Source: Ga0077527 sp964486865 (GTDB taxonomy: Bacteria; Pseudomonadota; Gammaproteobacteria; Burkholderiales; SG8-41). Taken from it: DNA of 64,000 nucleotides. The stretch is taken from assembly GCA_964486865.1 (NCBI GenBank), contig CAZAOZ010000002.1, forward strand, positions 1 through 64,000. The letters run 5' to 3'. Position numbers and translations under genes: made by a program. Positions 25,715-34,111 of this stretch are shown here, one piece after another. The notes beneath the pieces were generated by a model that searched no databases, had not been told where the DNA came from, and worked only from the letters and a program-made list of their open reading frames with translations. Within the stretch, counting starts at the first letter, position 1. Each line of letters begins with the position of its first letter.

Positions 25715-26326
25715 TCAGAGCGCGCCGGCATCGCGCAGCAGCCCGGCAATCGCCTCGGCCATTTTGCGATAGCCCGCGGCATTGGGATGAATGGAATCGG
25801 ACTTGAGTTCCGGCCGGTAGAGCACGCTGGTGACAATCCCGCCTTCGTACGGAATGCGAAATTCCTGCGCCAGTTTTTCGTAAAACTTGGGCGCGCTGGT
25901 AATCAGTCCCGGCGCCGGCACGCCGACCAGCACGGCATCCGCGCCGCGCGCCTTGATGATTTTCAGGATTTCGCGCAGGTTGGCTTCAATGTTCTCGGGC
26001 GGGTTCTTGCGCAGCATGTCATTGCCGCCGAGGCAGACGATCACCAGCCGCGGCCGGTGTTCATCGAGCACGCCGGGCAACCGGCTCAGGCCGCCTGCGG
26101 TCACTTCTCCGGGCACGCCGACGCGCACCACGGTGCGGCCGGTCATCTGTTCCAGAACAGCAGGATAACTTTCCTCGACCTTTGCCCCGGTGCCATAAGT
26201 CAGGCTGTCGCCGAACGCCACGATGACGTCGGCGGCACCCAGCTTGTCCAGGCGCGGCGTCTTGCCGCCGCAACCCGCGAGGCAAACCGCCAGCAGCAGC
26301 AGCGCGGGCAACAGCCTTACGCTCAC
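25715..26326 (-). CDS. GDSL-type arylesterase/lysophospholipase lipoprotein (TesA-like)
   Basis: The 203-aa protein has a lipoprotein signal peptide: LLLLAVCLAGCGG with lipobox LAGC (Cys19). SGNH-hydrolase blocks are VAFGDSLTYG (nucleophile Ser), CLGGNDML (Gly-Asn oxyanion) and DSIHPNAAGY (Asp and His of the triad). The GTG start at 26326 overlaps the stop of the preceding gene (GTGA), and AAGGAG lies eight bases upstream. It should be membrane-tethered in the periplasm. TesA-type enzymes act on acyl esters and lysophospholipids; the true substrate is unknown. Confidence 0.87.
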   Translation of the reverse strand: MSVRLLPALLLLAVCLAGCGGKTPRLDKLGAADVIVAFGDSLTYGTGAKVEESYPAVLEQMTGRTVVRVGVPGEVTAGGLSRLPGVLDEHRPRLVIVCLGGNDMLRKNPPENIEANLREILKIIKARGADAVLVGVPAPGLITSAPKFYEKLAQEFRIPYEGGIVTSVLYRPELKSDSIHPNAAGYRKMAEAIAGLLRDAGAL

Positions 26327-27945
26327 GCGTCCTTCTCCTTCATTCTGCCGCGCTTGAAATCGCGAATGATCTCGCGCGCGGCGTTGCGGCCCGGCAATCC
26401 GGTCACGCCGCCGCCGGGATGGGCGCCGGCGCCGCACAGATACAGCCGGTTTACCGGCGTGCGGTAATCGGCATAACCCAGCACCGGCCGTGCCGTCCAC
26501 AACTGATCCAGCGTCAGCGCACCGTGGAAAATATCGCCGCCGGTCAGTCCGAACTCGCGCTCGAGATCCAGCGGTGACAGGATTTTCCGGGCAATCACCG
26601 CGTCCTTGAAATTGGGGGCATGCCGCGTCACGGTATCAATCACGTGATCCGCGGCTTCTTCCCGAATATCGTCCCAGGACAGGTTATTCGGCAATTCCGG
26701 GCTGAAATGCTGGCAGAACAGGCTCGCCACATGCCGCCCCGGCGGAGCCAGCGAATCATCGACAGTCGATGGAATCAGCATCTCGACCACCGGTGCGCGC
26801 GAACAGCCGTAGGTGCGCGCATCGAAATAGGCCTGCTCCATGTAGGCCAGCGACGGCGCCATGATGATGCCTGATTGATGATGTTGCGCCGCCGCGGTTC
26901 CCGGCAGGCATTTGAAATCCGGCAGTTCACGCAAGGCCACATTCATGCGAAAAGTCGCCGAGGCGCATTTCCAGCCGCGGATGCGGCGCAGGAATTCGGA
27001 ATCCAGCACGGGCGCGTCGATCAGATTCAGGTACAGCAGCCTGGGATTGACGTTGGCCGCCACGCAACGCGCCTCAATCACCCGCCCGTCCTTCAACTGC
27101 ACGCCCTGCGCGCCGCGGGCATCAATGCAGACATTGACCACCTCGACGCCGGTGTCGATATGCACGCCGCGCGCGCGCGCCTCGGCAGCCATGGCCTGCG
27201 TAATGGCCCCCATGCCGCCGACGGCGTGGCCCCAGACCCCGCGCTTGCCGTTGACCTCGCCGAACACGTGGTGCAGCAGCACGTAGGCCGTACCCGGCGC
27301 ATACGGGCTGGCAAAATTGCCGACAATGGCGTCGAAACCGAAAGCGGCCTTGATCGGCGCCGACTCGAACCAGGCATCGAGCAGATCGCCGGCGCTTTTG
27401 GTGAACAGATCCAGCACATCGCGGCGCGCCGCCATGTCGAGTTTTTTGAAGCGGCGCGCGGTTTTGACCGCCGCAAAAAAGTCACCGACGCCGCCACCGA
27501 CGTTCGGCGGCGTTTCCAGCGACAACTCGCGCAACACATCGGCCACGCGCTCGAGCATCGCGTAATACCCGGGCAGCCGGGTGGCATCGGCGGCAGAAAA
27601 CCGCGCGACTTCGGCCTGCGTCGCCGCCAGTGAACCGCCCACCTTGAGATACGTCTCGTCGGACAGCGGCAGGAAATTCGAGATGGGCCGCTCGACTATG
27701 CGCAGGCCGCGCTCGTGCAGGCGCAAATCGCGGATGACCTGCGGATTAAGCAGGCTGACCGTGTAGCTCGCCGTGGAATTGCGAAAACCGGGATGGAACT
27801 CTTCGGTTACGGCCGCACCGCCCACGATGGCACGGCGTTCGAGCACGCGCACCTTGAGGCCGGCCGCAGCCAGATAACAGGCGCAGGTCAGGCCGTTATG
27901 GCCGCCACCGACGATCAGGACATCGCAGGCTACGGGTGGGGGCAT
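26323..27945 (-). CDS. Phytoene-desaturase-like FAD/NAD(P)-binding oxidoreductase
   Basis: The 540-aa protein begins with the dinucleotide-binding fold CDVLIVGGGHNGLTCACYLA (GxGxxG-type, here GGGHNG), then LERRAIVGGAAVTEEF. The C-terminus has YLCGAGAHPGGGVTGLPGRN, the second FAD block. The family (COG1233, PYROXD2-like) includes carotenoid desaturases, but no carotenoid genes (crtB, crtE) are nearby, so a role in carotenoid synthesis is not supported. It precedes the GDSL esterase (4-bp overlap) and the MFS gene. No strong ribosome site precedes its ATG. Confidence 0.83.
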   Translation of the reverse strand: MPPPVACDVLIVGGGHNGLTCACYLAAAGLKVRVLERRAIVGGAAVTEEFHPGFRNSTASYTVSLLNPQVIRDLRLHERGLRIVERPISNFLPLSDETYLKVGGSLAATQAEVARFSAADATRLPGYYAMLERVADVLRELSLETPPNVGGGVGDFFAAVKTARRFKKLDMAARRDVLDLFTKSAGDLLDAWFESAPIKAAFGFDAIVGNFASPYAPGTAYVLLHHVFGEVNGKRGVWGHAVGGMGAITQAMAAEARARGVHIDTGVEVVNVCIDARGAQGVQLKDGRVIEARCVAANVNPRLLYLNLIDAPVLDSEFLRRIRGWKCASATFRMNVALRELPDFKCLPGTAAAQHHQSGIIMAPSLAYMEQAYFDARTYGCSRAPVVEMLIPSTVDDSLAPPGRHVASLFCQHFSPELPNNLSWDDIREEAADHVIDTVTRHAPNFKDAVIARKILSPLDLEREFGLTGGDIFHGALTLDQLWTARPVLGYADYRTPVNRLYLCGAGAHPGGGVTGLPGRNAAREIIRDFKRGRMKEKDA

Positions 27946-27978
27946 GGAGAGTAACCGGGCTGCGTGCAGTTACGAAAA

Positions 27979-28055
27979 TGGCGCGCCCGAGACGATTCGA
28001 ACGTCCGACCCCTGCCTTCGGAGGGCAGTACTCTATCCAGCTGAGCTACGGGCGC
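27979..28055 (-). tRNA. tRNA-Arg (anticodon CCG)
   Basis: On the minus strand the 77-nt sequence folds into a full cloverleaf. The acceptor GCGCCCG pairs with CGGGCGC; D-arm GCTC..GAGT; the anticodon stem CTGCC/GGCAG encloses loop CTCCGAA with anticodon CCG, reading CGG (Arg). The T-arm contains GTTCGAATC. The CCA end is encoded (27981-27979). It lies 33 bp upstream of the FAD oxidoreductase gene on the same strand. Confidence 0.95.
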
Positions 28056-28095
28056 GTTGCGGCGCAGATTCTAACATGCCCCTCCGGGCGGCAGT

Positions 28096-28124
28096 TTTAC
28101 CGGGCGCGGCAATGCCGATATAAT
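28096..28124 (+). promoter_or_regulatory. Promoter of the cytochrome c5 gene
   Basis: TTTACC (28096-28101) and a perfect TATAAT (28119-28124) are spaced by 17 bp, upstream of the cytochrome gene at 28155. Confidence 0.65.
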
Positions 28125-28154
28125 CCGCGCTTTCTCGCGGCATCAGGACATGGC

Positions 28155-28697
28155 ATGAGCGAAAACCACACCCCGGAACACACTTCCCTGATCAAGACGC
28201 CGAAACAACTGGCCATCGTGGTCGTGCTGTCGTTTATCGTCCCGGTCATCGTCATCGTGACGCTGGCCCAGATTGCCGCCAGCGGCAAAAAACCGGCGGC
28301 GGCAACCGCGGCCAGCGAAGAGGCGGTCGCAAAACGCATCAAGCCGGCGGGCACCGTCGTCGTCGATCCCTCGCAAGCTGCTGCCCCGGCTGCAGTGCAG
28401 GTCGCCGTCACAGCGCCCGCAGCAGCCGTTTCAGCCGCACCGGCCGGCGGCGACTCAGCCAAAGGCAAGAGTATTTACGATGCCAGTTGTGCCGCATGTC
28501 ACGGCGCCGGTGTCGCCGGGGCTCCCAAAACCGGCGACAAGGCCGCATGGGCGCCGCGGTTGAAGTTGGGCAAAGATGCGATGGTTGCGAGCGTCATCAA
28601 GGGCAAAGGCGCCATGCCCCCCAAAGGCGGCAATGCGTCGCTGGCGGATGCCGACATCAAGGCCGCGGTTGACTACCTGGCGGGACTCGTCAAGTAG
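28155..28697 (+). CDS. Membrane-anchored cytochrome c5 family protein
   Basis: The 180-aa protein has a short cytoplasmic N-terminus, one membrane anchor (AIVVVLSFIVPVIVIVTLAQ), an Ala/Pro-rich periplasmic linker and a C-terminal class I cytochrome c domain. The heme motif is CAACH (SCAACHGAG) and the axial Met lies in GAMPPKGGN. The pattern fits cytochrome c5/CycB. Its maturation would need the Ccm system encoded just upstream. An intrinsic terminator follows 16 bp downstream. The nearby promoter shows no FNR site. Confidence 0.92.
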   Translation: MSENHTPEHTSLIKTPKQLAIVVVLSFIVPVIVIVTLAQIAASGKKPAAATAASEEAVAKRIKPAGTVVVDPSQAAAPAAVQVAVTAPAAAVSAAPAGGDSAKGKSIYDASCAACHGAGVAGAPKTGDKAAWAPRLKLGKDAMVASVIKGKGAMPPKGGNASLADADIKAAVDYLAGLVK

Positions 28698-28713
28698 CGC
28701 GTTGCTGAAACAC

Positions 28714-28744
28714 AAAAAAGGCGCAGCGACCCTGCGCCTTTTTT
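28714..28744 (+). terminator. Intrinsic terminator after cytochrome c5
   Basis: GGCGCAG/CTGCGCC stem (28720-28726 with 28732-28738) flanked by AAAAAA and TTTTTT. Stem and U-tract favour plus-strand termination, with symmetry allowing both directions. Confidence 0.9.
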
Positions 28745-28778
28745 ATTCCCTCCAATTGGAAACAGCCGGCTGACACAC

Positions 28779-29606
28779 ATGGCGACCTACGCGATTGGCG
28801 ATATCCAGGGTTGTTATGACGAGATGCAGCGGCTGCTCGACACCGTTGCGTTCGATCCGGCGCACGATTGCCTCTGGTTCGTCGGTGATCTGGTCAATCG
28901 CGGTCCGCGTTCGCTCGAGGTGCTGCGCTTCGTCAGGGGACTCGGCGAGCGGGCCATCACCGTGCTGGGCAATCACGATCTGCATTTGCTGGTGGTGGCC
29001 GCCGGCGCGCGCAAACCGCACCGGGAGGACACGCTGGATGCATTGCTCCGCGCACCGGACCGCGACGAGTTGCTGGACTGGCTGCGCCGGCAGCGGCTGA
29101 TGCACGTCGATGCCGGTTACGCGATGGTACATGCGGGACTGTTGCCGCAATGGAGCATCGCGCAGGCGCAAGCGCTGGCACGCGAGGTCGAAACCGCGCT
29201 GCAAAGCCCCGATCACGGCGAATTCCTGCACCGGATGTATGGCAACAAACCGGCGCAGTGGCACGACGATCTGGCCGGCCATGACCGGCTGCGCATCATC
29301 ATCAACGCCATGACGCGATTACGGCTGTGTACATCCGCCGGCCGCATGGAATTCACGCACAAGACCGGACTCAAAGGCGTGCCGGCGGGTTATCTGCCAT
29401 GGTTTGATGTGCCGGAGCGCGCCAGCCGCGAAACGCCCGTCATTTTCGGTCACTGGGCGGCGCTGGGTCTGATGCTGCGCGCGGATGTGCTGGGACTCGA
29501 TACCGGATGCGTATGGGGCCGCCGGCTGACTGCGGTGCGGCTGGAGGATCGCCGCGTGTTCCAGTGCGGCTGCGAAAACGTCAGGGCTGCAGGCGATCCG
29601 CAATAG
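28779..29606 (+). CDS. apaH: Symmetrical bis(5'-nucleosyl)-tetraphosphatase
   Basis: The 275-aa metallophosphatase has MATYAIGDIQGCYDEM (GDIQG), FVGDLVNRGPRSLEVL (GDxVNRGP) and VLGNHDLHLL (GNHD), the metal-ligand motifs. FGHWAALGL and LDTGCVWG follow near the C-terminus. ApaH hydrolyses Ap4A to two ADP and also removes Np4 caps from RNA. The end overlaps the convergent plsC by 26 bp. Confidence 0.95.
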   Translation: MATYAIGDIQGCYDEMQRLLDTVAFDPAHDCLWFVGDLVNRGPRSLEVLRFVRGLGERAITVLGNHDLHLLVVAAGARKPHREDTLDALLRAPDRDELLDWLRRQRLMHVDAGYAMVHAGLLPQWSIAQAQALAREVETALQSPDHGEFLHRMYGNKPAQWHDDLAGHDRLRIIINAMTRLRLCTSAGRMEFTHKTGLKGVPAGYLPWFDVPERASRETPVIFGHWAALGLMLRADVLGLDTGCVWGRRLTAVRLEDRRVFQCGCENVRAAGDPQ

Positions 29607-30339
29607 CCCGGTGTGCGGCCTGCGCCAGCGTGCGCCGGTGTACCTCACCCGCAGGCACAGCATCGAGAAACCAGGCGTGGGCATGGATGACCGGTTGCGC
29701 TGCGATGGACTGCAAGGTGTCCCACAACGACTTGTCGCCGTCGTAGGCCGCTTCGGTGCAGAGCGCACCATCGCTGCGTTCAAAGCGCAACGCCACCGGA
29801 TGCACATCCGCGCCGGCAATCAGCGCCGGCTGCAACAGCGAACTGTGAAACTGCAGCACCCGCGAACCGTCCGTTGTCGTGCCTTCGGGGAAAACCGCAC
29901 ATATATCGCCGTCATGCAGCGCAGCGGACACCAGCCCGGTGATGCGCGCCGTATCCCGGCGCCGCGCCCGCTCGATGAACAGTGTGCCGGTCTTTGCGCT
30001 CAGCCAGCCGATCACCGGCCAGGCGCGCACCTCGGATTTGGCGACAAACCGCACCGGCAGCACTGCATTGATGACCACAATGTCCAGCCATGACACATGA
30101 TTGGCGACCAGCATCACCGCGTGCCCGGGAATTCGCCGCGGCGGATCACCATGCACGTGCAGGCGTACGCCGAGGATGCGCAGCAGGTTTTTCGACCAGC
30201 GCTTGATCGCAGCACGGCGGCGCAGCGCGGAGAAAAACGGGAAGGCCAGCGCGACGGTAAACACGCCGCGCAGCAGATGCAGCAGGAAGCGCGCAATGCG
30301 CACGCTGCGTATTCCAGACAAGGCTCCCCGGCCGCTCAT
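29581..30339 (-). CDS. plsC: 1-acyl-sn-glycerol-3-phosphate acyltransferase
   Basis: The 252-aa protein has an N-terminal hydrophobic segment (LLHLLRGVFTVALAFPFFSA), the acyltransferase motif NHVSWLD (HxxxxD-type), GTLFIERARR and the phosphate-binding VFPEGTTTDG. It makes phosphatidic acid at the inner membrane. The start ATG at 30339 begins MSGRGALSGIRSVR. Its 3' end overlaps apaH by 26 bp on the opposite strand. Some members acylate other lipids (ornithine lipid, OlsA-type), which cannot be ruled out. Confidence 0.88.
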   Translation of the reverse strand: MSGRGALSGIRSVRIARFLLHLLRGVFTVALAFPFFSALRRRAAIKRWSKNLLRILGVRLHVHGDPPRRIPGHAVMLVANHVSWLDIVVINAVLPVRFVAKSEVRAWPVIGWLSAKTGTLFIERARRRDTARITGLVSAALHDGDICAVFPEGTTTDGSRVLQFHSSLLQPALIAGADVHPVALRFERSDGALCTEAAYDGDKSLWDTLQSIAAQPVIHAHAWFLDAVPAGEVHRRTLAQAAHRAIADRLQP

Positions 30340-30492
30340 GGCGGCGATTATAGGGGCGCACAGCAGTGGCGCAGCGCGACAGCCGGGAAAATAACCCTCG
30401 CGCCGTGCCGGGCGGTTACGTCGCAGTCAGGGATGGGCTGAAAAAGGTTGCTGCGTAAAACGCTGTTCAGTGGCGCAGCTCAGTGCCGCAGC

Positions 30493-30948
30493 TCAGTGGG
30501 TCACGCGCGACGTGCGTCCGTCGGACAGTATCCGCACCCGGTCTCCCGGCTTGAAGGTTTCGTCAGCTTCCTGCACGATGGCCACCAGTCCGCCGCTGTT
30601 CAGCTTCACGGTAACCTCCACGCCGGTGCGGCGCGTGCCGAGTTCCTCGGCTGCCTGCCCGGCAACACCGCCGGCGACGCTGCCCAGAACCGCGGCAGCG
30701 GCAGAGCCGCGACCGCCACCCACCGTGCTGCCGGCAATGCCGCCCACCACGGCGCCGGCCGCGGGACCCACGCCGCTGCGGGTACCTTCAATCTGCACCT
30801 GACGCACGCTTTCAACGATGCCCATGCGCACGTTCTGTTCACGCCGCGCTTCATCGCGCGTATAGCTGCCGCCGCCCAGTCCCGGCGCGCAGCCCGCGAG
30901 CGCTGCCGCAAACATCAATATCGCCGCATACCCCAGTCGCTTGTCCAT
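30493..30948 (-). CDS. Glycine-zipper outer-membrane lipoprotein
   Basis: The 151-aa protein has a lipoprotein signal (ILMFAAALAGCAPG, lipobox LAGC, Cys20), then a Gly/Ala-rich glycine-zipper segment (AAGAVVGGIAGSTVGGG and GSVAGGVAGQAAEE) that would form two membrane-spanning helices, as in SlyB/Pal-like 17-kDa antigens. A soluble SH3-like end (FKPGDRVRILSDGRTSRV) completes it. AGGAG lies upstream of the ATG at 30948. Outer-membrane stability is a likely role. It starts 14 bp after the PfkB kinase gene. Confidence 0.87.
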   Translation of the reverse strand: MDKRLGYAAILMFAAALAGCAPGLGGGSYTRDEARREQNVRMGIVESVRQVQIEGTRSGVGPAAGAVVGGIAGSTVGGGRGSAAAAVLGSVAGGVAGQAAEELGTRRTGVEVTVKLNSGGLVAIVQEADETFKPGDRVRILSDGRTSRVTH

Positions 30949-30962
30949 GGAAAATCTCCTTG

Positions 30963-31898
30963 TCACCACAATTTCATGTTGAACGCCTGCTGAAACCGGT
31001 CCGCCGCTTCATCCCGGCTGAACCGGTGATTCTGCCCGCCGCGCTGCGCGATTTTCAGCGATCCCATCAGCGAGGCCAGGCGCCCGGTCAGCGGCCAGTC
31101 TGCGCCGGCGGCCAGCCCATAAAGCAGACCCGCCCGGAACGCGTCGCCGCAGCCGGTCGGATCCAGCACCGCTTCCGGTTCAACGCTTGGAATCGCGATC
31201 TGTTTACCGCCCGTATAAACCATGGCGCCCTGCGCCCCCAATGTGACCACGATCGCCTTGGCAAGTTTCGCCAGCGCGTCGAGCTTTTGCCCGGTGCGCT
31301 CCTGCAGCATCTGCGCCTCGTAGTCGTTGACCGTGACATAGTCCGCGAGCCGCACGAATTCCGCAAGCTCCGTTCCATTGAACATCGGCAGCCCCTGTCC
31401 GGGGTCGAAAATGAACGGTATTCCCGCTTCATGAAACTCGCGCGCATGCTGCAGCATGCCTTCACGGCCGTCGGGCGCGACAATGCCGAGTTTGACGCCT
31501 TTGGCGTCGCCGACATGATTTTCATGCGCATGGTTCATCGCACCGGGATGAAACGCCGTGATCTGGTTATCGTCGAGATCGGTGGTGATGAACGCCTGCG
31601 CGGTAAAGCTGCCGGGCACGGTGCGGACATGATCCTGCGAGATGCCCAGACGCTGCAGCCGGTCGTCGTACGACGCGAAATCGTCGCCGACGGTCGCCAT
31701 GATGCGGGCATCACCGCCGAGCATCTGCAGCGTGTAGGCAATATTGCCGGCGCAGCCGCCGAACTCGCGCCGCATGTCGGGCACCAGAAACGCGACGTTC
31801 AGGATATGCAGCTGGTCGGGCAGGATGTGATTCTTGAATCGATCGTGAAACACCATGATGGTGTCGTATGCCATTGAACCGCAGATCAATATCGACAT
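30963..31898 (-). CDS. PfkB-family carbohydrate/adenosine kinase
   Basis: The 311-aa protein has the ribokinase fold: GGCAGNIAYTLQMLGGDARI (first PfkB signature) and DPTGCGDAFRAGLLYG (second signature with catalytic Asp and GAGD-like anion hole, here GCGD). Visible glycine-rich substrate sites fit adenosine or ribose-type kinases, and an adenosine kinase reading is plausible since MSILICGSMAYDTIM resembles those. The true substrate cannot be decided. It lies just upstream of the glycine-zipper lipoprotein. Confidence 0.86.
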   Translation of the reverse strand: MSILICGSMAYDTIMVFHDRFKNHILPDQLHILNVAFLVPDMRREFGGCAGNIAYTLQMLGGDARIMATVGDDFASYDDRLQRLGISQDHVRTVPGSFTAQAFITTDLDDNQITAFHPGAMNHAHENHVGDAKGVKLGIVAPDGREGMLQHAREFHEAGIPFIFDPGQGLPMFNGTELAEFVRLADYVTVNDYEAQMLQERTGQKLDALAKLAKAIVVTLGAQGAMVYTGGKQIAIPSVEPEAVLDPTGCGDAFRAGLLYGLAAGADWPLTGRLASLMGSLKIAQRGGQNHRFSRDEAADRFQQAFNMKLW

Positions 31899-32064
31899 CG
31901 GATTCCCGTCTGGAAAATGGACTGCGGATTATACCAACGCACCCCCTGTTGCTGCGCAGCGACGGCTTGGTGGTCGTCGCCCGGCCATTGCATAATCGAC
32001 AGGCCGCCAATAATGTGTCCGGCGGGGAAAATCATTCCCAACCTTTCTGAGAGGAACCGCAATC

Positions 32065-32490
32065 ATGCTCAAAGAGTTCAAGGAATTTGCGATGCGCGGC
32101 AACGTGGTCGATATGGCCGTCGGCATCATCATCGGCGCGGCGTTCGGAAAAATCGTCGAGTCGCTGGTCAAGGATGTCATCATGCCGCCGATCGGACTGA
32201 TGCTCGGCAAAGTCGATTTTTCCAACCTCTTTGTGGTGATGCGCGAGGGCACCACGGCCGGCCCATATCTCACTGTCGATGCCGCGCAAAAAGCCGGTGC
32301 GGTGACTTTCAATTACGGCATGTTCATCAACACCTGCATCAGCTTTGTCATTGTCGCTTTTGCGGTGTTCCTGCTGATTCGCGCCATCAACCGTCTCAAG
32401 GCAAAGGAAGCGCAAGCGCCGGCCGCGCCTGCTGCGCCGCCCGAGGATGTACTGCTGCTGCGCGAAATCCGCGACGCGCTGAAAAAATAG
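32065..32490 (+). CDS. mscL: Large-conductance mechanosensitive channel
   Basis: The 141-aa protein starts MLKEFKEFAMRGNVVDMAVG, the MscL N-terminal helix and first membrane segment (IIIGAAFGKIVESLVKDVIM), with the second segment at TCISFVIVAFAVFLLIRAIN. A C-terminal coiled helix ends in REIRDALKK. It opens under hypo-osmotic stress as a homopentamer. AGAGGAA lies upstream of the ATG. The convergent gene downstream is dgkA, about 100 bp away across an AT-rich spacer. Confidence 0.96.
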   Translation: MLKEFKEFAMRGNVVDMAVGIIIGAAFGKIVESLVKDVIMPPIGLMLGKVDFSNLFVVMREGTTAGPYLTVDAAQKAGAVTFNYGMFINTCISFVIVAFAVFLLIRAINRLKAKEAQAPAAPAAPPEDVLLLREIRDALKK

Positions 32491-32588
32491 GCTGCCGGTC
32501 AGGTTCGTCCGGAGGCACTCCTGCCGCCCCAGGAAATATATGTAACTTGTTGTTTTTATTATATATTTTAAAGGCGGCGCGTCGGGCC

Positions 32589-32975
32589 TCAGGCGAACAG
32601 GATCAGACTCCAGACCACCGGCACATTCACCAGCGCCAGCATGACCGCGGCGCTGCCGATGTCCTTGGCGCGCTTGGCCAGCGCGTGATGTTCCAGCGAG
32701 ATGCGATCGACGGCGGCTTCAATCGCGGAATTCAGCAACTCGACCATCAGCACCAGCAATACCGACGCCACCATCAGCGCCTTGCCGGTGCCTGCGACAG
32801 GCATGAACAGCGCCGCCGGAATCAGCAGTGCGGCAAGAAACACTTCCTGGCGAAAGGCATCTTCGTGGCGGAAGGCGGCGCGCAGGCCATCGAGGGAATG
32901 AAAAAAAGCGTTCCGCACGCGCGCCAGGCCGGTCTTGCCTTTGTGCGGGTTTGCCGCCGGTTGTGTCGTCTGCAT
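32589..32975 (-). CDS. dgkA: Diacylglycerol kinase
   Basis: The 128-aa protein has three membrane helices and the hallmark EAFRQEVFLAALLIPAALFM and VELLNSAIEAAVDRIS (ExxNxAIE-type active site, residues near 85). DgkA recycles diacylglycerol to phosphatidic acid. It starts with a 24-residue basic N-terminal stretch before the membrane part. The convergent mscL lies 98 bp away. Confidence 0.93.
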   Translation of the reverse strand: MQTTQPAANPHKGKTGLARVRNAFFHSLDGLRAAFRHEDAFRQEVFLAALLIPAALFMPVAGTGKALMVASVLLVLMVELLNSAIEAAVDRISLEHHALAKRAKDIGSAAVMLALVNVPVVWSLILFA

Positions 32976-33041
32976 GTCTGCGGTCTCTCCTTGCCGTTCA
33001 GGGCGCGCGACCGCTCGAAAATAAAATCACCGCCGCCGGCG

Positions 33042-33542
33042 TTACTTCAATGCCGCCAGCGCGGCATCGTAGTTCGGCTCCTGCTTGATTTCGGGAACCA
33101 GCTCCGCATGCAGCACCTTGTTGTTCGCGTCGAGCACCACCACGCCACGGGCGGTCAGCCCGCGCAGAGGACCATCGGTAATATCCACGCCGTACTTGGC
33201 GTGAAAATCGCGGTTGCGGAATGTCGATAGCGTCGCCACGTCGTTCAAGCCTTCAGCGCCGCAAAACCGGCCCATCGCAAACGGCAGATCGGCGGCAATC
33301 ACCAGCACCACGGTGTTGCCCAGCTTGCCGGCCTCGGCATTGAATTTGCGCGTCGATGCCTGACACACCGGAGTGTCCAGACTGGGCACGATGTTCAGCA
33401 CCTTGCGCTTGCCGGCGTAATCCTTGAGGCCGGTTTCTTTCAGATCTTTGGCCGTCAAAGTGAAATCCGGCGCGGTATCGCCCTTTTTCAGAAAGTTTCC
33501 TGCCACGTTAATCGGGTTGCCTGCGAGGGTTACGGATGCCAC
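33042..33542 (-). CDS. tpx: Thiol peroxidase
   Basis: The 166-aa atypical 2-Cys peroxiredoxin begins MASVTLAGNPINVAGNFLKK. The peroxidatic cysteine is in VPSLDTPVCQAST, with the resolving cysteine in MGRFCGAEGL. It reduces alkyl and hydrogen peroxides, likely with thioredoxin. The length is normal. It is preceded 107 bp upstream by gcvH on the same strand. Confidence 0.96.
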   Translation of the reverse strand: MASVTLAGNPINVAGNFLKKGDTAPDFTLTAKDLKETGLKDYAGKRKVLNIVPSLDTPVCQASTRKFNAEAGKLGNTVVLVIAADLPFAMGRFCGAEGLNDVATLSTFRNRDFHAKYGVDITDGPLRGLTARGVVVLDANNKVLHAELVPEIKQEPNYDAALAALK

Positions 33543-33649
33543 ATGAATCTCCTGGTGGTTGAAAATTGAAGCGAATTACGACGAATCGGATTATCCCGGT
33601 TCGATGGCACAAAGAGCGGTACGGCAAAACCGGTCACTGCCGAAGGACG

Positions 33650-34039
33650 CTAATTTTTTTCTGCGTCGGCGATTTTCCGGTACGCCGCGGCATCGAGCAA
33701 AGCATCGATCTGCGCGGGATCATCGGGCCTGATGCGGAACATCCAGGCAGTATAGGGCTCTGCATTGACCTTCTCCGGCGCATCGGACAATTCCGCATTG
33801 GCGGCAACAATCTCGCCGGAAACCGGCGCATGGATGTCAGACGCCGCCTTGACCGATTCGATGGCACCACACGCTTCGCCCTGCCTGAACTTGCGGCCCG
33901 GCGCCGGATTGTCAATGAACACGACGTCGCCCAGCATCTCCTGCGCATGCTGCGTGATGCCGACGCTGACCGTGCCATCGGTTTCGCGGCGCACCCACTC
34001 ATGGCTGCTGGTGTATTTCAAATGCTCCGGAGTACTCAT
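33650..34039 (-). CDS. gcvH: Glycine cleavage system H protein
   Basis: The 129-aa lipoyl protein has a hammerhead fold with lipoyl lysine in AIESVKAASDIHAPVSG (typical ESVKA). The start gives MSTPEHLKYTSSHEWV (SxHEW signature). It shuttles aminomethyl groups in the P-H-T-L complex. gcvT and gcvP are not adjacent, so this copy is uncoupled from the rest of the system or serves lipoate transfer. Confidence 0.95.
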   Translation of the reverse strand: MSTPEHLKYTSSHEWVRRETDGTVSVGITQHAQEMLGDVVFIDNPAPGRKFRQGEACGAIESVKAASDIHAPVSGEIVAANAELSDAPEKVNAEPYTAWMFRIRPDDPAQIDALLDAAAYRKIADAEKN

Positions 34040-34111
34040 ATCCGCTCCACCGGGCCGCAGCCCTAAATAAAAACAAAAAGTTACAATGCGCCTATGCCCG
34101 CGGACGCCACA

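Noticed and set aside
26323..27945. Carotenoid desaturase function
   Set aside because: Only the general FAD fold is shared with CrtI; no carotenoid genes are near, so the call was left broad.
28056..28095. Promoter of the tRNA-Arg gene
   Set aside because: A TAGAAT-like -10 exists (28068-28073 reversed) but no acceptable -35 at the right distance.
32520..32575. Intrinsic terminator between mscL and dgkA
   Set aside because: The patch is very AT-rich but I see no stable GC stem next to a T-run.
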